Below are positions 7,274 to 10,767 of a DNA stretch of 10,767 nucleotides, one piece after another. The position numbers and the translations under genes were made by a program. The stretch covers positions 1 through 10,767 of the forward strand of contig JAWVZH010000106.1 in the NCBI GenBank assembly GCA_033722295.1, in the 5' to 3' direction. Origin of the DNA: JAWVZH01 sp033722295 (lineage in GTDB: Bacteria; Bacteroidota; Bacteroidia; Chitinophagales; Saprospiraceae). Positions within the stretch are counted from its first letter, which is position 1. Each line of letters opens with the position of its first letter. The notes beneath the pieces are model-generated. The model had not been told where the DNA came from. It made no database searches and worked only from the letters and a program-made list of their open reading frames with translations.

Positions 7274-7432
7274 TGGGGATTTGATGATCTTCAGCTCAAG
7301 GAATATCGCGTTGGACCCGGATACGTGTACCTGAAATGGCTTGCTGTACTTTTGATCCTTTATCCACTTTGCCTTTAGTGCGGTAAATATGAGTTGGGCA
7401 ACAGGGACAAATGGTGGCTGAGCTATGTGTAG
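7274..7432 (+). pseudogene. Possible relic of the 3' end of a membrane acyltransferase-like gene
   Basis: In one plus-strand frame between TGA (7271-7273) and TAG (7430-7432) the translation reads like the end of a membrane protein. It is broken only by a TAG at 7376-7378. It contains YLKWLAVLLILYPLCL, then the stop, then CGKYELGNRDKWWLSYV. A final hydrophobic helix followed by a basic, Trp-rich tail of this type resembles the C termini of Bacteroidota DUF1624/acyltransferase-like membrane proteins as I remember them. About 350 residues of such a protein would be missing. Only about 52 codons are involved, so chance is possible. A competing minus-strand frame (7435-7208, 75 codons) is less protein-like. 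Confidence 0.3.
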
Positions 7433-7519
7433 CATAAAATTGATTCAATAGAGGATACGTAAGTTGTCAGCCAGAATGTACAGGATTGCAAGTGAACTAT
7501 CTTGCCTATCTTGTTATTT

Positions 7520-9202
7520 ATGAAGACATATATATTGCGTACATATCCTATTGCGATGTTATCACTATCAAAATTGCAGAACAGCCTGGTTTTTTTAATG
7601 ACCTTATTGATCTTTATCCCGTTGAATAGTGGGATTGCTCAAAGTAGAATGGTCTACGATGACTTTGAAGGGAATGGTACTATCACCACATGGTATGGTG
7701 ACAATTGTGGCATTGATACGGATTTTATCAATCCGGTGCGTCAGGGTATAAATACATCACTAACTGTATTAAGATACGAGGACGCAGGAGGGCGGTACGC
7801 CAACATAGGATTTGACGTACCCAATGAGTTCGACCTGTCTGATCAGCACACCTTTTCGCTAAAGATTTATGTACCAAAGAGTGGAATTACCGGTAACCAA
7901 CCCAATCAGGTCTCACTCAAACTTCAGAATGCGGACCTTGGCCAGCCGTGGATCACGCAAACCGAGATAATCAAGCCCATTGAACTGGATAAATGGCAAG
8001 AAATTGAATTTGACTTTTTAAACGATCCATTTATCAACCTTGACCCTTCCTCACCTGCGCCTGTCGACAGAATAGACCTTAACAGGGTACTCATCCAGGT
8101 CAACGGTGAAGATAACTTTGCTAAAGTTATAGCGTATATCGATGATGTAAGATATGATGGCGAACTACCACCAGTACCCGTTTACGATGATCTTGTATGG
8201 GCGGATGAATTTGAAATTGACGGACCGGTAAACGCAGAGAATTGGTTCCACCAGACACGTCTCCCTCAGAATGGCAGTTGGTACAATGGCGAGATCCAGC
8301 ATTACACGGATCGGCAGGCCAATACCTACGTCGATAATGGTATCCTTAATATCGTCGCCAAGCGAGAAAGATATACCGATCAGGGGCATACCAAGGAGTT
8401 TACTTCTGCCCGGCTCAATTCAAAATTTGCATTTACATATGGAAGGGTTGAGGTGCGAGCTAAACTGCCACGCGGTGTAGGTACATGGCCCGCCATATGG
8501 ATGTTGGGGAAGAACATTAATGAACGTGGCGCGTACTGGTACAATCAGGGATACGGACGAGTCTCATGGCCTCAATGCGGAGAGATCGACATTATGGAAC
8601 ACTGGGGAAGTAACCTCAATTATGTCTCAAGCGCCATCCATACACCATCGAGTTTTGGAGCGACTATGAATGTCGGGGGTAGAAATTTACCAAATGCCAC
8701 CAGCGAGTTTCATACCTATACCGTTGAATGGACGGAAAGGAAGATCATCTTCAGCATTGATGGTGAGGTGCATTATGTTTATAAGCCGCAATCAAAGAAC
8801 GCAAGGACATGGCCTTTCGACCTGGACCAATATTTGATCCTGAACGTGGCTATTTTACCGGATATCGATCCGGCATTCCGCCAAAGTGCAATGGAACTCG
8901 ATTACGTCAGAGTTTATCAATCCAGCCGGACGTCTTCCGTAAAGAAAACCGGCCCCGAAGTGTTAACCGCCTACCCCAATCCGTTTCATGATCAAGTGAC
9001 GGTGGAAATTGATAATAATTCATTGACGTTCTGTGATTTTCAAATTTTCGATGTTAGTGGTAAATTGATATTGAGTGGCGCTGCGCAAAGAATGGACCAT
9101 GGATATGTGATCAGCGGACTTGCTGGCCTGGTACAGGGAGCTTATTTTGTCAAATTGATAGGGGATGAAGAGAGCTGTTTCATTAGGGTAATAAAAGGAT
9201 AA
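7520..9202 (+). CDS. Secreted GH16 beta-glucanase (laminarinase-like) with T9SS sorting domain
   Basis: From ATG 7520 the product is 560 aa. Residues 1-40 are a signal peptide (hydrophobic LVFLMTLLIFIPL, cleavage near GIA/Q); an ATG at 7556 gives a shorter, equally good signal, and a TTG at 7502 is less likely. Residues about 44-218 are a beta-sandwich resembling a carbohydrate-binding module (from VYDDFEGNG to IDDVRYDG). Residues about 223-468 are a GH16 catalytic domain, with LVWADEFEIDG, then WPAIWML, then the active site GEIDIMEHWG. E355 is the expected nucleophile, D357 the assisting residue and E360 the acid/base. The family contains endo-beta-1,3(4)-glucanases; laminarin or mixed-linkage glucan is the likely substrate class. 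Residues about 482-560 are a type A Por/T9SS domain (AYPNPF..., ISGLAGLVQGAYFVKL, ending VIKG), so the enzyme should reach the cell surface or medium. No SusC/SusD pair is nearby. Confidence 0.95.
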   Translation: MKTYILRTYPIAMLSLSKLQNSLVFLMTLLIFIPLNSGIAQSRMVYDDFEGNGTITTWYGDNCGIDTDFINPVRQGINTSLTVLRYEDAGGRYANIGFDVPNEFDLSDQHTFSLKIYVPKSGITGNQPNQVSLKLQNADLGQPWITQTEIIKPIELDKWQEIEFDFLNDPFINLDPSSPAPVDRIDLNRVLIQVNGEDNFAKVIAYIDDVRYDGELPPVPVYDDLVWADEFEIDGPVNAENWFHQTRLPQNGSWYNGEIQHYTDRQANTYVDNGILNIVAKRERYTDQGHTKEFTSARLNSKFAFTYGRVEVRAKLPRGVGTWPAIWMLGKNINERGAYWYNQGYGRVSWPQCGEIDIMEHWGSNLNYVSSAIHTPSSFGATMNVGGRNLPNATSEFHTYTVEWTERKIIFSIDGEVHYVYKPQSKNARTWPFDLDQYLILNVAILPDIDPAFRQSAMELDYVRVYQSSRTSSVKKTGPEVLTAYPNPFHDQVTVEIDNNSLTFCDFQIFDVSGKLILSGAAQRMDHGYVISGLAGLVQGAYFVKLIGDEESCFIRVIKG

Positions 9203-9548
9203 ATAAGAGAAGAGTGAAATCGGATTCTTATAAACATATTCCCTGACATTATGCACATTTGATCCTGAATAATGCCTTTGTTTGATGAGCCAGAAGATGG
9301 TAGAGTCAATGGGAATATGTATTTAAATTAGTCGAGGAATTGCTTGATTCCTTTAGGGACCAAACCTAGTCCGCGTATTGCCTTTAGTCCGAAATTGATG
9401 TATCTAAAGCAATTTTAATTCCCCCATTAAACCATGAGATCACGAATAACCCATTCCTCAGTTCTGTGAAATGTCATTTAACCTAAATGACTCAAGATCT
9501 AACACAAACTTATATAGTTTAATTGAAACTCTGCAGCTGGTAAAGTAG
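9203..9548. other. 346-nt stretch without a supported gene
   Basis: I see no convincing gene, RNA or terminator here. The glucanase gene ends at 9202 with no strong hairpin following. A 28-codon minus-strand frame (9414-9331, with TAA at 9330-9328) ends in a protein-like GLKAIRGLGLVPKGIKQFLD, but it is too short to call. From about 9525 the plus frame may belong to the eroded cysteine desulfurase gene. Confidence 0.4.
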
Positions 9549-9980
9549 ATTGGCAGGATCGAAAAGAAGTCCTGTGAGATACCCGAGCAGGATGGTGCGG
9601 CCATCTTTAGCCATATACGAACTTTACGTGATAGATTGGAAGAACGATTGTTAAGTGAAATACCAAATGCTAAACTAAACGGATGTACAGTGGCCAGGCA
9701 TCCTGGTAACCTGAATTTATCTTTACCTGGTATAAGCGGTGAAAGATTAAAGGGAATGTTGCCCGATATTATTTTTTCCACGACGTCCGCATGTAACAGC
9801 GGCTCGGCCAGACCATCATATGTACTTACAGCATTGGGATCTTTGAGCGAGGAAGAACTTAACGGGGCTTTCAGGATCGGAGTTGGAAAATACAATACCG
9901 AAGAGGAGATCGACTACGCGGCTTCTCAGATCACCGCGAGCTATCGAAAAGTAATCCATAATGATCTGATCACAATTTAA
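9549..9980 (+). pseudogene. 3' remnant of a cysteine desulfurase (NifS/IscS family) gene
   Basis: The frame from 9549 to TAA at 9978-9980 (143 codons) encodes only the C-terminal third of a PLP-dependent cysteine desulfurase, an enzyme that takes sulfur from cysteine for Fe-S cluster assembly. Recognisable parts are HIRTLRDRLEERLLSEIP, then LNLSLPGISGERL, the catalytic-cysteine loop FSTTSACNSGSARPS (Cys codon at 9792-9794), and GKYNTEEEIDYAASQI. The PLP lysine and about 250 N-terminal residues are absent. The recognisable homology runs upstream past a TAG at 9546-9548 (ETLQLVK, stop, IGRIEK, compare GTLN...IVGLGRAIE in the family), so the gene is both interrupted and 5'-deleted. A TTG at 9636 could start a short protein, but it could not be an active enzyme. 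The end looks intact. The family call is firm; pseudogene status follows from the missing N terminus. Confidence 0.85.
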
Positions 9981-9989
9981 AGCTCAAAC

Positions 9990-10001
9990 CGAAAATTTTC
10001 G
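9990..10001. repeat. Perfect 12-bp palindrome CGAAAATTTTCG
   Basis: It lies 10 nt after the stop of the cysteine desulfurase remnant and is followed by a T-rich stretch (ATTAGTATTTTGTT). As RNA it would form only a 4-bp stem with a tetraloop, so a terminator role is weak. It may be a remnant terminator or a protein-binding site. Confidence 0.25.
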
Positions 10002-10121
10002 ATTAGTATTTTGTTCGCCTGACCCCCTTCATTAATGCAGAATACCTTTTCTACTTTGACGGGTAAAGTCCGCCTCCCATCATTGTCCTCTAGTGATCAT
10101 GCAAATCGCACATAAATTTCT

Positions 10122-10129
10122 TACCTTTC
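10122..10129 (+). promoter_or_regulatory. Candidate -7 promoter element upstream of the AhpD-like gene
   Basis: TACCTTTC matches the Bacteroidota -7 consensus TAnnTTTG in 7 of 8 positions. It lies about 55 nt before the chosen GTG start at 10185. No TTG is found at the expected distance upstream, so the call is weak. The surrounding gap (9981-10184) holds no gene. Confidence 0.25.
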
Positions 10130-10184
10130 AAATTGGCACTTCCTCATGAGCCTGCCCGGGTAATGAAATATATTTTTATTGGTT

Positions 10185-10767
10185 GTGATACCAAAATCAG
10201 TTTCCAACGCAATTTTTAAAATGCTCGGTCACCGGACCGTGCGCTTTATTGAAACCATCCCGTATTCGAGATCCAAGGACGATGTTCGGGATTACTATGA
10301 TGCGATGATCAAGGATTACGTGCTCGGTCCGCCTTTCATGCTGCACGCCGTGAATCCTCCACTGATGTCCGCCTCATGGAGCCTGGTAAGGGAGTCTCTG
10401 ATCGTCAGAGGTCATGTGGATAGACTGACCAAGGAAGCGGTTGCCGGCGGTGTGGCTATCAGCAATCAGTGCCCCTTTTGTGTCGAGGCCCATATTAATA
10501 TGTCAGGCGGTAAAACGAGTCATGAAGATCGTCGGTTATTCGACTGGAGTAAGCATCATTACGATGTCGATCATGAGATTATCAAAAACCCTCCTTTTGG
10601 AAAAGAAGAAGCCCCGGAGATCCTGGGAACGGTTTTGGTCTTTCATTACATCAATCGCATGGTAAGCGCATTTGTAACGGATTACCCACTACCACTCCCC
10701 GACTTTTTGGCTTTCATGAAACCGGTTATTTCATCTTTCTTCAAAATGACAGCATCAAAAAATCTCA
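10185..10767 (+). CDS. AhpD/carboxymuconolactone decarboxylase-like protein, 3'-truncated by the window
   Basis: An open frame runs without a stop from 10185 to the end of the window (194 complete codons). Its core reads as an AhpD-like all-helical protein. YYDAMIKDYVLGPPFMLHAVNP and SWSLVRESLIVRG lead into TKEAVA and the redox signature C96-P-F-C99-V-E-A-H103. VFHYINRMVSAFV follows, as in members active on or protecting against peroxides. The CxxC and His are those used in thiol-peroxidase chemistry by AhpD. The start is uncertain: GTG 10185 gives a reasonable family N terminus (VIPKSVSNAIFKMLGHR), TTG 10179 adds two codons, and ATG 10221 removes twelve. Base composition is more GC-rich than the neighbours. 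The function (peroxide or xenobiotic stress) is inferred from the family. Confidence 0.85.
   Translation, partial: MIPKSVSNAIFKMLGHRTVRFIETIPYSRSKDDVRDYYDAMIKDYVLGPPFMLHAVNPPLMSASWSLVRESLIVRGHVDRLTKEAVAGGVAISNQCPFCVEAHINMSGGKTSHEDRRLFDWSKHHYDVDHEIIKNPPFGKEEAPEILGTVLVFHYINRMVSAFVTDYPLPLPDFLAFMKPVISSFFKMTASKNL

Noticed and set aside
7208..7435. 75-codon minus-strand frame
   Set aside because: I see no recognisable motif, and the opposite-strand frame at 7274-7432 looks more like eroded protein coding sequence.
9331..9414. 28-codon minus-strand frame with a protein-like end
   Set aside because: It is too short to distinguish from chance and has no start codon of its own in a sensible place.

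Overview
The window looks like chromosomal DNA of a Bacteroidota bacterium, probably a marine or soil saprophyte of the Saprospiria/Cytophagia type. The main evidence is a secreted GH16 beta-glucanase with a C-terminal type IX secretion (Por) sorting domain, a domain confined to this phylum. Base composition is moderate, purine-rich Shine-Dalgarno sequences are largely absent, and the region upstream of the permease carries a Bacteroidota-like promoter (TTG, 19 nt, TAnnTTTG-like). The species cannot be named from the sequence.

Layout, left to right. Positions 1-861 hold the C-terminal carbon-nitrogen hydrolase part of a protein cut by the window edge, probably a GNAT acetyltransferase/nitrilase-fold fusion. 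After a 341-nt gap with several inverted repeats comes a DUF318/ArsP-type permease (1203-2480). A small lipoprotein gene broken by an in-frame TAA follows (2593-2994). On the minus strand, 4681-3042 is a two-gene unit encoding the 3'-phosphoesterase and ATP-dependent ligase modules of LigD as separate, 4-nt-overlapping genes. The plus strand resumes with a truncated N-terminal fragment of a TPR-type signalling protein (4790-5050), which overlaps by 4 nt a secreted NTF2/SnoaL-like protein (5047-5547). Next are an unrecognised membrane protein with about eight helices (5826-6698), a two-helix small membrane protein (6816-7067), and a poorly conserved stretch with a possible gene relic (7274-7432). 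The GH16 glucanase follows (7520-9202), then a degraded 3' end of a cysteine desulfurase gene (9549-9980). Last is the start of an AhpD/carboxymuconolactone-decarboxylase-like gene with a CxxC...H site (10185 to the window end); it is open at the window edge.

The genes do not form one pathway. The only convincing functional unit is the split LigD pair (DNA-end processing and nick sealing). No Ku or LigD-type polymerase/primase gene is in view. The most striking general feature is decay: at least three genes, and possibly four, are broken or truncated. Two of them, the lipoprotein and the TPR fragment, lie immediately on either side of the minus-strand LigD block. This suggests a region of past insertion, deletion and gene erosion, although single-base sequencing errors could explain the lipoprotein stop. 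I did not find a CRISPR array, tRNA, rRNA, insertion sequence or a clearly new multi-gene system.
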